From contig JAACJM010000020.1 in the NCBI GenBank assembly GCA_013368315.1, positions 124,001 through 188,000 of the forward strand: a stretch of 64,000 nucleotides of DNA. The letters run 5' to 3'. The notes beneath the pieces are model-generated. The model saw only the letters and a program-made list of their open reading frames with translations, searched no databases and had not been told where the DNA came from. Origin of the DNA: Tetrapyrgos nigripes. Taxonomy: Eukaryota > Basidiomycota > Agaricomycetes > Agaricales > Campanellaceae. Positions 33,465 to 44,488 of the stretch are shown here, in pieces. Made by a program: the position numbers and the translations under genes. Every line of letters starts with the position of its first letter. Positions within the stretch are counted from its first letter, which is position 1.

Positions 33465-36400
33465 ATGAAGTTGGACCTCCTTCTCACTCTGGCAATTGTC
33501 CTCTTCTCGCCTCAAGTTTTCGCCGACGACTTAGACAGCGGAAATGGTACCAGGTGGTCTGCGCGTACGTTTTCACTTTCCTGCTTGTACTGGCCCTCAG
33601 AATTAACCTTATGCCACATATAGCTGCCCTTGTTGGTGGAAAGTCCTGGTCTGATGCGTTTGCAAAGGCTTCTGCTCTTGTCGCCAACATGACATTGGAG
33701 GAGAAGGTGAACATGACTACTGGTGATAATGGACGTTGCGTTGGGAATCTGGCAGGGGTTCCTCGTCTTGGCATTGAACGATTCTGTGCGTTACATACCG
33801 ATCCTCACCTCATATTCGCTTTTGAACTTAATGTCTCGTTCTGCAGGTCTTGAAGATGGCCCTGTCGGTGTCCGTCCCATACATGGAGTCAGTCAATTCC
33901 CTGCCGGTCTTGCTGCTGCAGCAACATGGGACGAGGACTTGATCTACAAGCGTTCGCTTCATATGGGCCAAGTGCGTGCAGCGCCATTGTAAACTGCTGA
34001 GATGGGGGTACTGATTATTTTCCCGGTCATCAGGAATTTTACGATCAAGGAGTGCATATTGCATTAGCCCCAGTAACTGGAGGTCCGTTGGGCCGGGCTC
34101 CTCGGTGCGTTACGGTCTTGAAAGTAGTCTTAATATCCTCGTGTTAATCATTCGTCATCCAGAAACGGTCGCAATTGGGAAGGGCGAGTATTGACTGCTA
34201 ATGTAGTACCAGTCACTCACTGACGCGCCATTTTCCCTCACTCAGATGGTATGCCGATGTCAGTATTTCCTGATTTTACATGCGTAAACTCGACCTCATG
34301 CGGTGGCTTTAGCCATACGCCACTGGTGTAGCAAGTTACCTTTCCGTCAAAGGCTTACAGGATAGCGGCGTCGCAGCTACAGCAAAACATGTACGTTTTA
34401 TTTCATCCCTGCCACCGCTAACCAATCCAATAACCTTCTGACCTTGACCCATTTTATTCTAGTTCATTGGATATGAACAAGAAACCTTCCGCAACCCATA
34501 TAACCCGCTAACAAGCAACGTTCCATTTCCTCCAACTTTGATGATAAGACTACACACGAGGTCTACCTGTGGTCCTTTGCTGAAAGCGTTCGAGCTGGAA
34601 TTGCGCATGTAAGTACCAGAGGGCTTCACCTTTCTGCAAGGGCGTTGCTACCCACAGAGAATGGTTAAAAACTAAGGTTTTTCCCTCATGCAGGTGATGT
34701 GCAGTTACAACGAGATCAACCAGACGCAGGCTTGTCATAATGCGTATACCCAGAACCACTTGTTGAAGAGAGAGCTCGCATTCCAAGGGTCTATCATGTT
34801 GGTCGTCGCTTTCCTTTCCATTTGTATTGCAGCTCATTGGTCTTTGACATTTAGATCAGACTGGGGTGGTCAACACGATAACGTTGCTGCAGCTCATGGA
34901 GGAATGGATATGTCCATGCCTGGCCATGGTTTTCTTGGGCTCCTCGGTGTCATGTGGGGAGATGCCCTTGTCGACCTCGTTCGGAACGGGACTATTCCTG
35001 AGGAACGTGTGACGGACATGGTGACCCGTATTTTGACTCCCTGGGCGTGGCTCGGACAGGATGAAAAGAAACTTCCTGATGTTGTTTTTGTAAGTCTCAT
35101 TATCATTCTACTCTATGTAGCATCCTGTGAAATTTGACTATTGCCTTGTATCGTATCTTGTATCAGAACACGAATGGTCCACTCTTCCCCAACGCTACCG
35201 ACGTTTACCGCGATGTTCGCAAAAAAGAGACTGCAGATGTTATCAGGAAGATTGGCGCACACGGGGCTACATTATTGAAGAACAGTGGCGTTCTCCCTCT
35301 TCAGAACCCTCAGCGTATCGCTGTGCTTGGTGAGATGCTTGTCTGGTTTTGCAGATTTCAATCCAATCCTCATCCACTCATTTATGTATATTCAGGAAAC
35401 GATGCCGTTGATAACGTTCTCGGCGTGAACGCATGTGGAGGAACCGCAGCTGACTGCCCGAGTGATAACTTGGTAAGTAGCACTGTTCGGCACTCTGAAG
35501 GATTGTTGTTTGGTTCTGACCTCTCTCTAAAGAACGGAACGATGAGCATGGGTGGAGGAAGTGGATATGCTTATGCACCTTACATTGTGACTCCTCTGGA
35601 TGCTCTCAAAAAGCGTGCTATAGATACTGGTGCAGAGGTATTTGTTGATTCTCTTCTCGTCTTTTCGTACTAGTGCTTAGCCTACCTACAGATCAGTGCA
35701 ATAACCCTTAACACTGGTATCGACAACGTCACTGCACAACAGTCTCCTTTCCAACTTCCTACCCCTGCCCAGGCTTTCCTTCCTGCCACTGATGTTACAC
35801 TCGTCTTTCTCCACGCCTGGGCCTCTGAAAGTTATGATCGTCCCTCCATCGAACTCGATGACCATATGAATGAACTCGTCGAAACTGCTGTCAAGTATTC
35901 TTCCAACGTTGTCGTTGTCATGCATATTCCCGGAGTCGCCAATATCGAGAGGTGGGTTGATAACGAAAATGTCACTGCAGTTGTGGCAGCTTGGTACCCG
36001 GGTCAAGAATCTGGGAATGGATTGGTTGATGTGCTTTATGGAGACATTAATCCTAGTGGAAAATTGCCGTTTACCTGGGCAAAGTCGTATGATGATTATG
36101 CTGTGTGTTGCCTTGTTTTTCATTTTGGAGAAAGTGTTTATTGACGACGGTGATTCTGATATTACAGCCCGGGACTATTGTGGAAGATCCTGCACAGGCA
36201 CCTCAGGCCAACTTCTCTGAAGGTATATTCGTGGATTACCGTTGGTTTGACGCGCATGACATTACTCCTCGCTATGGTATGTTTCCATCTTTTTTCTTTT
36301 TCCTCCGCTCATACACTTAACTGTACCCGCAGAATTTGGATTCGGTCTCTCTTACACCACTTTCAACTATTCTGACATCGTCATCGACGAGTCAGCTGCC

Positions 36401-36961
36401 CACGCCGACAAAGTTGCCATCCAAGAGACTGCTGAACCATTCCTTGAATCTGATGGAAGTAATTCTCTCTACGACGTCTTGTTCACCGTTTCTGCAGCTG
36501 TGACGAATACCGGAAATGTTACTGGAAGCGAGGTTGCTCAGTTGGTGCGTCTTTTCTCTTTTCACTAGTCTATACTGTGAAGCATTGATTCTGACCTGTT
36601 TTGTTGGTTAGTATCTCTCTATTCCCGAGGGTGATCAACCACCCAAAGTGCTTCGTGGGTTTGACAAAGTGAAGAACCTTGCAGCCGGCGAGTCGGCGAC
36701 TGCGACCTTTGAGCTGAGAAGAAAAGACTTGAGCGTGAGTTTGAAGTTTACCGAGATTACGTTTCGAACCATCCAAACTGACTTGTTTCGTAGGTCTGGG
36801 ATGTCGTGAATCAGCAATGGCATATCCCTGAGGGAAAGTTTGTGATTCACGTTGGTGCTAGTTCGAGAAATCTACCATTGGTGAGGTTATTTGATATTAT
36901 CTGAGTTGCCAGATGTGTCTGACATGTTTGTTAGTCCGCGACCTGGTCCAAGTCGCCATGA
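33465..36961 (+). CDS. Secreted GH3 beta-glucosidase
   Basis: Hydrolyses cellobiose and other beta-glucosides, finishing cellulose or glucan breakdown. Start at ATG 33465 gives a signal peptide (LLTLAIVLFSPQVFA). More than a dozen exons follow. N-terminal barrel: MTLEEKVNMTTGDNGRCVGN, LEDGPVGVRP, ALAPVTGGPLGR, then AATAKHFIGYEQE (the conserved KH) and MCSYNEIN. The nucleophile Asp is in SDWGGQHD (~34858) followed by GGMDMSMPG. The alpha/beta sandwich contains LLKNSGVLPLQN, a GGSGYAY-type loop, and AAWYPGQESGNGLVDVLYGD. A C-terminal Fn3-like domain (GLSYTTFNYS, GSEVAQLYLSIP, FELRRKDLSVWD) ends KSP at 36961. Length and order match ordinary fungal BGL1-type enzymes. No breaks were noticed. Confidence 0.92.
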
Positions 36962-37349
36962 TGGTACACTGGACTCAGTGGAATGCATAATGAACGCTGC
37001 AGACTGCAGTTAACACGTTGGACCAATTGTAGAACTATGTAATTTCCTGTGACGTTTGCACTCGCGAATTACTGTCTCCCAATTCAGACTTCCGCCTCAG
37101 ATCCTTGATTTTCACGACCTTGCCAGACCAGTCAAGCTTTTCAAGCCCTCTCCTCCATCACGCTCCAAAATTGGCAAGTGAGCACAGCCACCGGCGACCA
37201 TTCTCACCGCGTTTTTCTTCAACTCTTCCAGCTGTAAGCACTAGTTACTCAGGAGATTGCAACCTAGCCTCAAGACAGATGCAAGGTAATGAGCCGGTTA
37301 TTGGATTCCAGAATACCTCGTTTGCAAAGCTCCTCGAGGACTCAAATCC
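36962..37349. other. Intergenic, GH3 3' flank to HSP20 promoter
   Basis: No gene supported. An open frame at about 37105-37371 overlaps the heat-shock promoter and has no domain. Confidence 0.5.
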
Positions 37350-37473
37350 TTCTCGAACGTTCGAGCACTAGTAACAACTCTGTAGAAAATTCGAGTGACC
37401 TCCTCCAAATCCTTCTGACGCAAGATACCCAGTTGCTTGGAATGTTCTAGCAATCCTTCTAGCAGCTATATAA
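37350..37473 (+). promoter_or_regulatory. Heat-shock promoter of the first HSP20 gene
   Basis: A perfect three-part heat-shock element TTCTCGAACGTTC lies at 37350-37362, with further GAA/TTC modules (GAAAATTCGAG, GGAATGTTCTAG) toward the gene. A TATA box (TATATAA) lies at 37467-37473. The ATG follows at 37555. The arrangement predicts HSF1-driven transcription. Confidence 0.8.
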
Positions 37474-37554
37474 GCAGTGTCCTCATTCTCAATCGTCACT
37501 ACGAATCAATCAATAGCTCTATCCACTCAACCACCTACACTACTCTTGTCTAAC

Positions 37555-38154
37555 ATGTCTGTCTACTACTACGAACCCTTCTACAACTTCGATCGCTTCT
37601 TCGACGAATTCCTCAATGCGCCTCGCTCTGGTAACAACCGGCAGGGGATCCAGAGCGGTCAGGGCGAAACCGGGAATGCCGTCTCTCAGGCTCTCAAACC
37701 AAGGTATGTTCTCATTCCTTCACACACCATCTCTCTTTACTCACCCATCTCCTCTCCTTTCTTCGCAGAATGGACCTCCACGAAGACGCCACCAAAAACA
37801 CCGTCACTGCCACCTTTGAGCTTCCAGGGATGAAGAAGGAAGACGTCACTATCGACGTGCATGATGGTCAGTTGACGATTTCGGGTGAAACCAAGTCTTC
37901 TGAAGAGCATGAGAAGGATGGGTATGCTGTGAGGGAGAGGAGGTTTGGGAAATTTTCGAGGACGTTGAGGTTGCCTCAGGGTGTCAAGGTGAGTAACATT
38001 TCGGGAATATTATCGAGCTACTGGCTTGAAGCGGATGCTGACTGGATTTCTGCAGGACGAAGAGATCAAAGCTTCGATGGAGAATGGCATTCTGACCGTC
38101 TCGTTCCCCAAGGCGGTGCCTGAAGCAGCTCCCAAGAAGATTACGATTTCTTAA
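37555..38154 (+). CDS. Small heat-shock protein, HSP20 family (copy 1)
   Basis: ATP-independent chaperone that holds unfolding proteins, normally in cytosolic oligomers. Three exons: 37555-37703, 37769-37988 and 38056-38154, 155 residues. The N-terminal arm is MSVYYYEPFYNFDRFFDEFL; the alpha-crystallin domain runs from MDLHED to the end with FELPGMKKEDVTIDV, LTISGE, ERRFGKFSRTLRLP, and the LTVSFPK strand. The C-terminal anchor is KKITIS, an IXI/V-type motif that docks subunits. A heat-shock element and TATA box lie upstream. It is near-identical in design to the copy at 40047, and an inverted broken copy lies between them. Confidence 0.93.
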
Positions 38155-38540
38155 ACAACAAACGTCCGATTGTGGGCTCGGATTACTGTAAATTTTGCGC
38201 TGGTATATGGAAGGATATTGGGATGGACAGTGAATGCATCTTGTAGCGCGTTTATCTCTTGTAGTTCAGAGAAATGGGATCAATTTTGGTTTTCATCCAC
38301 TTGTCAGAACATTGTGCGACAATGAGAACTGGACCAGTATACTCGTGCGTCCTTTCCAACCACTGCAACCCTCAGCCGTCTTCTTACCTGGGTCGGTGTT
38401 TGCCACGCATCAGTCAAGTAGCTGCTACAACCGTGCCAGTCCATACAGTTCCTTCCATGAACGCTGTGTTGCAGTTGAAAAGGGTTACAAATACATTATT
38501 AGATTACACTTAAGTACAAACGTCACTTTGAAGTAAAAGC

Positions 38541-39146
38541 CTACAAAACCGTAACTTCATTCGGTGCAGTCTCAGGCGTGGACCTGGGGAAAGTCACCGT
38601 GAGCACACCATTCTCCAACGATGCCTTGACGTCGTCGCCCTGTCGAGACAAGAGAAAAAAAGTGAAAAGTGAAGGTTAGAGTCCAGTGTACATCACAAAT
38701 GCTAAGTGTAGGGAAAGGAAAACACACCTTGACACCCTTAGGTAGCGTAAGAGTCCTAGAAAACTTCCCAAACTTCCTCTCATGAGAAACATATCTCATA
38801 CTCTTCGGAAGACTTGATTTCACCAGAAACCGTCAAGCGACCATCGTGGTCATCGATGTTGAGATCTTCCTTCTTCATTCCGGGAAGCTCAAACATGGCG
38901 GTGACGAGGTTCTTTTCCTTGTCTTCGTGGATGTCCATGCTATGATAGAGGGAGAGAGGCGCGAGAGGGGAAGGGAGAAGAGAATACGAAGGGAAAGAGG
39001 AAGCGAACATGTCAGTTGGGCCGAGGGCTTGCGAGGGAGAATGGTCAGCTTACCTTGGCCTAAAGACGTCTTGGGTCAATCGGTTGTTGCCATCGAGGAA
39101 CTCCTCAAACAAGCGGTTCAAGGGTTCGGACTCAGAATATCACCTG
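38541..39146 (-). pseudogene. HSP20 pseudogene (copy 2, inverted)
   Basis: Same three-exon plan as the flanking HSP20 genes. The N-terminal exon holds RLFEEFLDGNNRLTQDVF but no in-frame ATG was found before it (a TGA lies upstream near 39125). The second exon has FELPGMKKEDLNIDDHDGRL and then shifts frame at ~38790, where a few codons equivalent to KDG are missing, before KFGKFSRTLTLPKGVK. The last exon is readable (ENGVLTVTFP...ETAPNEVTVL, stop at 38541). It also lost the C-terminal IXI-type anchor. Missing start plus frameshift imply decay after duplication and inversion. Confidence 0.78.
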
Positions 39147-39741
39147 CTTGAAATGTAGTAAATAGAAAGATGATTGTGAACGCAGAGAAGGATTCAAGAG
39201 CGATAAGAGTGTGGTTAGACCCGTTTGAGGCTGTGTTCTGTTCATCGTGCAGCTCAACCGAGAGGCTTTATGGTAGATTACGCTTTACCAGAGGCCTTGC
39301 GAGTGTTCGGAATGACGAAAACTATTTGACTCTCAGTCATTTAGTACGCCATGTGTCAGAGTGTACATCGATGGGCCGATGTCTCAGCTTGCGAAAACGC
39401 CTGGAAGGTTCTGACTTGATTCGGGGACCGTCGAGACCAGATATTTCCCAGTCTGTAGGTACATCGCAGATATTGCAGGTATTTTTAGGAAGAAGACTCG
39501 AGCTCAGTTTCCGCTAGTGCGCGTTGTCGAGCTTGCACCGCCTTTGCCCTTAACACGGTCACGTGTGGTACGTTTTTCTTTCCCGGACCAGTGCCAATTG
39601 CGTCTTCACCTCTGCGCTTCCTCTGCTCAAGAACGGGCACAGAACGTCTCCTGATTCCAGAATACATCAGTAATCAACTAGGCACAACCCAAAATCCAGT
39701 GTTGTAGACGGTCAAGCCCTCTTCCACAAACGTAAAGCAAG
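39147..39741. other. Intergenic between the inverted HSP20 copy and the third copy
   Basis: Holds the former promoter of the pseudogene on the - strand and no supported gene. Scattered GAA/TTC pairs (TTCGGAATGACGAA near 39307) may be remnants of heat-shock elements. Confidence 0.4.
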
Positions 39742-39939
39742 TTCTCGAACATTCCAGTGCAATCTTGTCTCTTCTCGCTTTGGTGTCATACGACTTGCAT
39801 GGTACTCATTGCCGATCGCTCTTTCAAAAGTAGAAAGTTCTCGAAGTATCCGACATGCATGCTGATACATTCTGACGCAAAGCTCTCGTCACGATCTCAG
39901 ACTCTCCGAATGTTCCAGCAATCTTCTGCGGGTATATAA
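39742..39939 (+). promoter_or_regulatory. Heat-shock promoter of the third HSP20 gene
   Basis: TTCTCGAACATTC at 39742-39754 is a perfect heat-shock element. Further modules (GAAAGTTCTCGAAG, CCGAATGTTCCAG) follow, then TATATAA at 39933-39939. It mirrors the promoter at 37350, so promoter and gene were duplicated together. Confidence 0.8.
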
Positions 39940-40046
39940 GCTGTGCCCTTTGTCTACCAATAAATCATCATCGACAACTCACTTCTTCACTACATCTCGC
40001 TACAAGTTTACAGCTCTCCAAACTTTACTCTTGATTGACTTCTACT

Positions 40047-40653
40047 ATGTCTGTCTATTACTACGAACCCTTCTACAACTTCGACCGCTTCTTCGACGAA
40101 TTCCTCAATGCACCTCGCTCTGGTAACAACCAGCAGAGGATTCAACAAGGCGGCCAGGGTGAGGGCGGTAACGCCGTCGCTCAGGCTCTCAAGCCAAGGT
40201 AGCTTTATCGCGCTTCCCCCATTCACATACAGCTTTTGCTCACTCTGCGTCTTGCCTTATAGAATGGACCTCCACGAAGACTCCGAAAAAAACACCGTCA
40301 CTGCCACCTTCGAGCTCCCCGGCATGAAGAAGGAGGACGTCAACATCGACGTTCACGACGGCCGCTTGACTGTCTCTGGTGAGACCAAGGTGTCCGAGGA
40401 GCACCAGGACTCCAACGGGTGGGCTGTGAGGGAGAGGAGGTTCGGTAAGTTCTCGAGGACTTTGAGATTGCCTCAGGGCGTCAAGGTGAGTAACAGACGC
40501 AGGTCTAATCCGTCTTTTTTGTTGGATTGGTGTACTGACGTGACTTTCCCGCAGGACGACGAAATCAAAGCCACGATGGACCATGGGGTTTTGACTGTAA
40601 CCTTCCCCAAGGCTGCGCCTGAGGCTGCACCCAAGAAGATTTCGATTTCTTAA
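40047..40653 (+). CDS. Small heat-shock protein, HSP20 family (copy 3)
   Basis: Three exons: 40047-40198, 40263-40485 and 40555-40653, 157 residues. The N-terminal arm is almost the same as copy 1 (MSVYYYEPFYNFDRFFDEFL) with a Gly/Gln-rich linker. The crystallin domain has FELPGMKKEDVNIDVHDGRL, GETKVSEEH, RRFGKFSRTLRLPQGVK and GVLTVTFPKAAPEA; the end is KKISIS. Intron positions and phases equal those of copy 1. Heat-shock elements and a TATA box lie within 310 bp upstream. Predicted to be heat-inducible and functionally overlapping with copy 1. Confidence 0.94.
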
Positions 40654-41192
40654 TGACGGATGAAAAATGAATTTGAAGTAAAATGTAAAAATGGACAGTA
40701 CATACATGGCATCTTGATATCTGTATAATTAGTACTCGCAACATTGAAAAGGGTTTCTGATCGTTTTTATTTGTCGTTACTTTTTAAGTCGTACATCAGA
40801 AGGTCGAGTAGCTCGCGTCAAACGGCCCGGCGTGTATTGTAGTTTTCTCGAAAGCTCATCAGCAGAACCTTTCTCACTGCCCAGTCAACTGTCATAAATT
40901 GCGCGGTGACCTAGAGGGCACTGAACATCAAGTCTGGCTACATGTTGACCTCTCGTACCAACCCAACTATAACCTCTTTTCCCTGCTTGACAAACGACGA
41001 GCAGCTTTCCTTCCCGCTGACTTTCAATAAAACCCAACTATCATTAAACCCCGGAACGCATCTTCTGGTGACCCTGCATGGACAGTCATGAGGACGACAA
41101 TGTGAGCTTTGGTACGTCATCTCCTAGTTCTTCTCTTGGACATCATTTTTAAACGGCGGCCCATGCTGCAGGAAGTTCTCCAACCTGCCGCA
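40654..41192 (+). other. Intergenic, HSP20 3' flank to GH31 promoter
   Basis: No gene seen. The second half should contain the GH31 promoter; no TATA box close to the start was recognised. Confidence 0.4.
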
Positions 41193-44100
41193 ATGCTGAT
41201 CAAGTCCCCTCGTTTGTGGACGACCGCTGCAGCCCTCGTCGCTTCAGCCGTAAACGCATCTGAAACCTACTTTCAACCAAACTCGACGGGAATCAAGATA
41301 CAGAATGGATTTGAGCGGGTTTATATCCAGGTGTGTTAGTTCAGAATGATCTTTAGGATATGTTGGGAGTGTTTTTCAATGCTTTGGGCTAGCCTTACGG
41401 AAATCATGGAATCCGTGTTCGCGCCTCTTTAATGCGTGATCCAACAGGAGCTGAATGGTCTACTCTGATGGATCCACCACTTGAAGGTCCTGGAGGCAAT
41501 GCAGGCCTCTCTCATGACACCACCATCTCCTACATGGGCAACGCAGTTCTTCGCAACGGCAACATCATCGCCAGTGTTTCCTCTGGAACCATCTCCTTCT
41601 TCCGAGTCGAACCCAACAACACTCTAAGCCTCCTCACCTCCGAATTCACCGACACCAAAGCTCGCATTCCGAGGAGCTACGCACAAAATTTTATATCAAA
41701 CAGTTTTGAAGCGACGTTTGATTTCAGCTCGGATATGGACGAGATGTTTTTTGGAGCGGGACAGCAAGCGTGTTGTAAGGATCACTCGATCAATAAGAAG
41801 GGACAAGTGGTGGATTTGATCAATTTTAACTCGCATGTAACGATGCCGATTTATATGTCCAATAAGGTTCGTGTATTCTTACTGCCTTGTCTGCGACCGG
41901 AAGAGGCTGACAGTGCTTCTGCAGGGTTATCTCCAATTCTTCAACATGGGCTCACAAGGAAGGTTGGGTGCGTGTTTTTTACGGCCCTTGTCGAGTTTTA
42001 CGCGTCTCCTTTCTTTAACTTCTCTCTAACATGTTCTCATCAGAGTTTGGCTCAATTCGGACGCGTTATGTGGCTTCTGAGGCTACGGTGGTGGATTATT
42101 GGATGTATGCCTCCTATTTCTCTCCTTTTAACGATGTTTGAACACGTATCTGTGCTTTCTGCTCGTCAACAGAACCACTGCCCAACCAGGAGATTATGAT
42201 GCATTGCAAGAGCAGTTCACTGGAATCACTGGTCAGTGAGCTCAGTCACCCAAATTCTGAAGGTTGATCCTACATCTTCGTGGATACAGGCCGCCAGCCA
42301 ATGCCACCAGACTTTATTTTCGGTTACCAGCAGTCAAAACTACGGTATTGGAATCAGACACAAGTGCTAGACATTGCTCAACGGTTCCATGACGAGCAAG
42401 TCAATGTTTCGCTCATTGTCATTGGTTTGTCTTGCAGCTCTATGCTTCCGCACCAGACGCTAATATCTAACCTTATCCTACAGATTTCTTCGCATGGAAA
42501 TTCCAAGGGGACTGGTCCTTTGACCCCGAATTTTGGCCTGACCCTGCGTCTATGGCACAACAAGTCAAAGAACTCACCGGAGCAGAGTTGATGGTGTCTT
42601 TATGGCCTTCTGTTGAAGATTTATCTGTGAATTACATCGAGATGCAAGAGAGGGGTTTGTTGGTGACGACGAGAGATGGAACCGGTATTACAGATTCGTT
42701 TGAGGGTGTTTATACGAGGTTGATAGATTCGACGAATCCGGAGGCGAGAGAGTTCTTGTGTGAGTACAAATTGCAGCCTTCTTCTAGTGGTGTTCAGTGG
42801 GGTTTGAGAGCAATGCTGAATGACTGATTGCGTTGATTATGAATCCTCAGGGAGACAGCTCAACGAAAGCTACTTCTCAATTGGAATCAAGAACTTTTGG
42901 ATTGATCAGGCTGACGGAGGAAGTCTGGGCGAGATATTCGAGAACAGGGAGTAGTACCTGCCGTTCTTCTCCTGTTTAACTAACATGTTCTCTCACAGAT
43001 GGTCAAACCATCAACATGCTCCCATATGCACGTCCCTTTTCGCAATATTTCATAGGCACACAGGAAGGCGAGGGAAAGCTGTACCCTTGGTTCCATCAAC
43101 AGGCGATCGACGAAGGATTCCAGAATCTAACCGATTTCAGTGCCAGTGCCAGTGAAAGCAACAATACCTCTCTACTGTCTCTTTCGCCGTCCTCGCCCCC
43201 TGGTGGCGGCCAAACTCTAAGCGATCCTCTATCCTTCGCTGCATCTAATAAGCAAGTTTTCACCCCTTTCAATAATTGCCCTCAAATGTCCCTCACCCGA
43301 AGCACTTTTATTGGAGGACAACGGTTCTGTTCTTACCTCTGGTCTGGTGACACGGATTCTCGTTTCGACGTCCTATTGCAGCAGATCACAGCAGGTGTGT
43401 CTGTAGCAGCGTCGGGTATATCGAGTTGGACGTTGGATATTGGGGTTTTAATGGATTGAATGTGGATACGGATGAAGGAAGGGAGTTGTTTGTGAGGTGG
43501 TTGGCTATGGGGACGTTTTTGCCTTATGTATGTGGATTTTTGCCTGTTTGCGATAGACCGAGCTGATTCTTACCCAGATGCGCGTCCATGGTACAAGGTC
43601 TTGCAACATTACGGATCAGCCTTCAACTCCGGGAAACGCAAACAATTGTCCCAATGAGCCTTGGGCATATGGAGATGATAATTTTGTCATTATCAAGCAG
43701 GTCAGTCCGAGTCATTTCTTCTTTAGACCATGGCATGTGGATCCATTTTTACTAATCCTCATTTCTCTCTGTTCCGTCTGTCTAGTACATCGCCCTACGT
43801 TACCAACTCGCCCCCTACGTGAAGAAGCTATTTGAAAATCTACATGAAACGGGACGAACTATCATGCGAGCTTTGTACTATGACTTTACGCTATCAGACC
43901 CATTCGTCGTCAATGCCACGAAAGAAAATGATCCAAGAGTTGTACATGAGTTTATGCTGGGTCAGTCTTTACTTTGTTTCACTGCGTGTATGAGATGCAC
44001 TGTGAACTGACTTGCCCTAAATCCAAGGCCCCCGCCTACTCGTCGCACCTGTAGGAGAACCAGGAGTTACAAGCAAAGAAGTTTATCTACCAAATCTACC

Positions 44101-44336
44101 TCAAGATTTGGTTGGTCAAGGATTCACTTGGACGCATTGGTGAGTCTAACCAACAAGTCATATCGCTTGCTTCAATAAGGCTAAACGTCCCTTTAATTTA
44201 AATCAAACTCATACTTAGGTGGTCGGAGAAAGATTTTGGCACAGGGGGTACCTTTGTCAATGTCAGTGCTGGGCTGGACGAGATTCCCCTGTTCTTTTTG
44301 GGTACGAAGGATGATATTTTTGCTGGGAATGTTTAG
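41193..44336 (+). CDS. Secreted GH31 alpha-glycosidase (alpha-xylosidase/glucosidase type)
   Basis: Retaining alpha-glycosidase that removes terminal alpha-linked glucose or xylose. Start at ATG 41193 gives a signal peptide (LWTTAAALVASAVNA); an in-frame ATG at 41163 is possible. About a dozen exons. Seen: an N-terminal galactose-mutarotase-like part (GFERVYIQ, DMDEMFFGAGQQACC); the barrel start PMPPDFIFGYQQSKLRYW; SLIVIDFFAWKFQGDWSFDP; the nucleophile block FWIDQADGGSLGE (~42895-42930); the acid/base region YLWSGDTDSRFD (~43340); RWLAMGTFLPYMRVHG; and a C-terminal sandwich with LLVAPVGEPGV and IPLFFLG, ending GNV at 44336. The Q-A-D-G-G after WID points to the alpha-xylosidase-like branch rather than the WIDMNE maltase branch. 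Substrate not proven. Its last ~300 bp recur inverted at 52990-53264. Confidence 0.88.
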
Positions 44337-44488
44337 GGGACTAGGAGAGTTCATGTACGTACCTAGGTTGGAATTTGGAAGCCGTCTTGTAGTCTAAAAA
44401 TCGGAGAACACTGTATTCTTTTGCTTTTCCTTCCGCACTGATTGCATGGCCATTGCCACGTCGACATAAATTTGACGCGAACGTGGTA

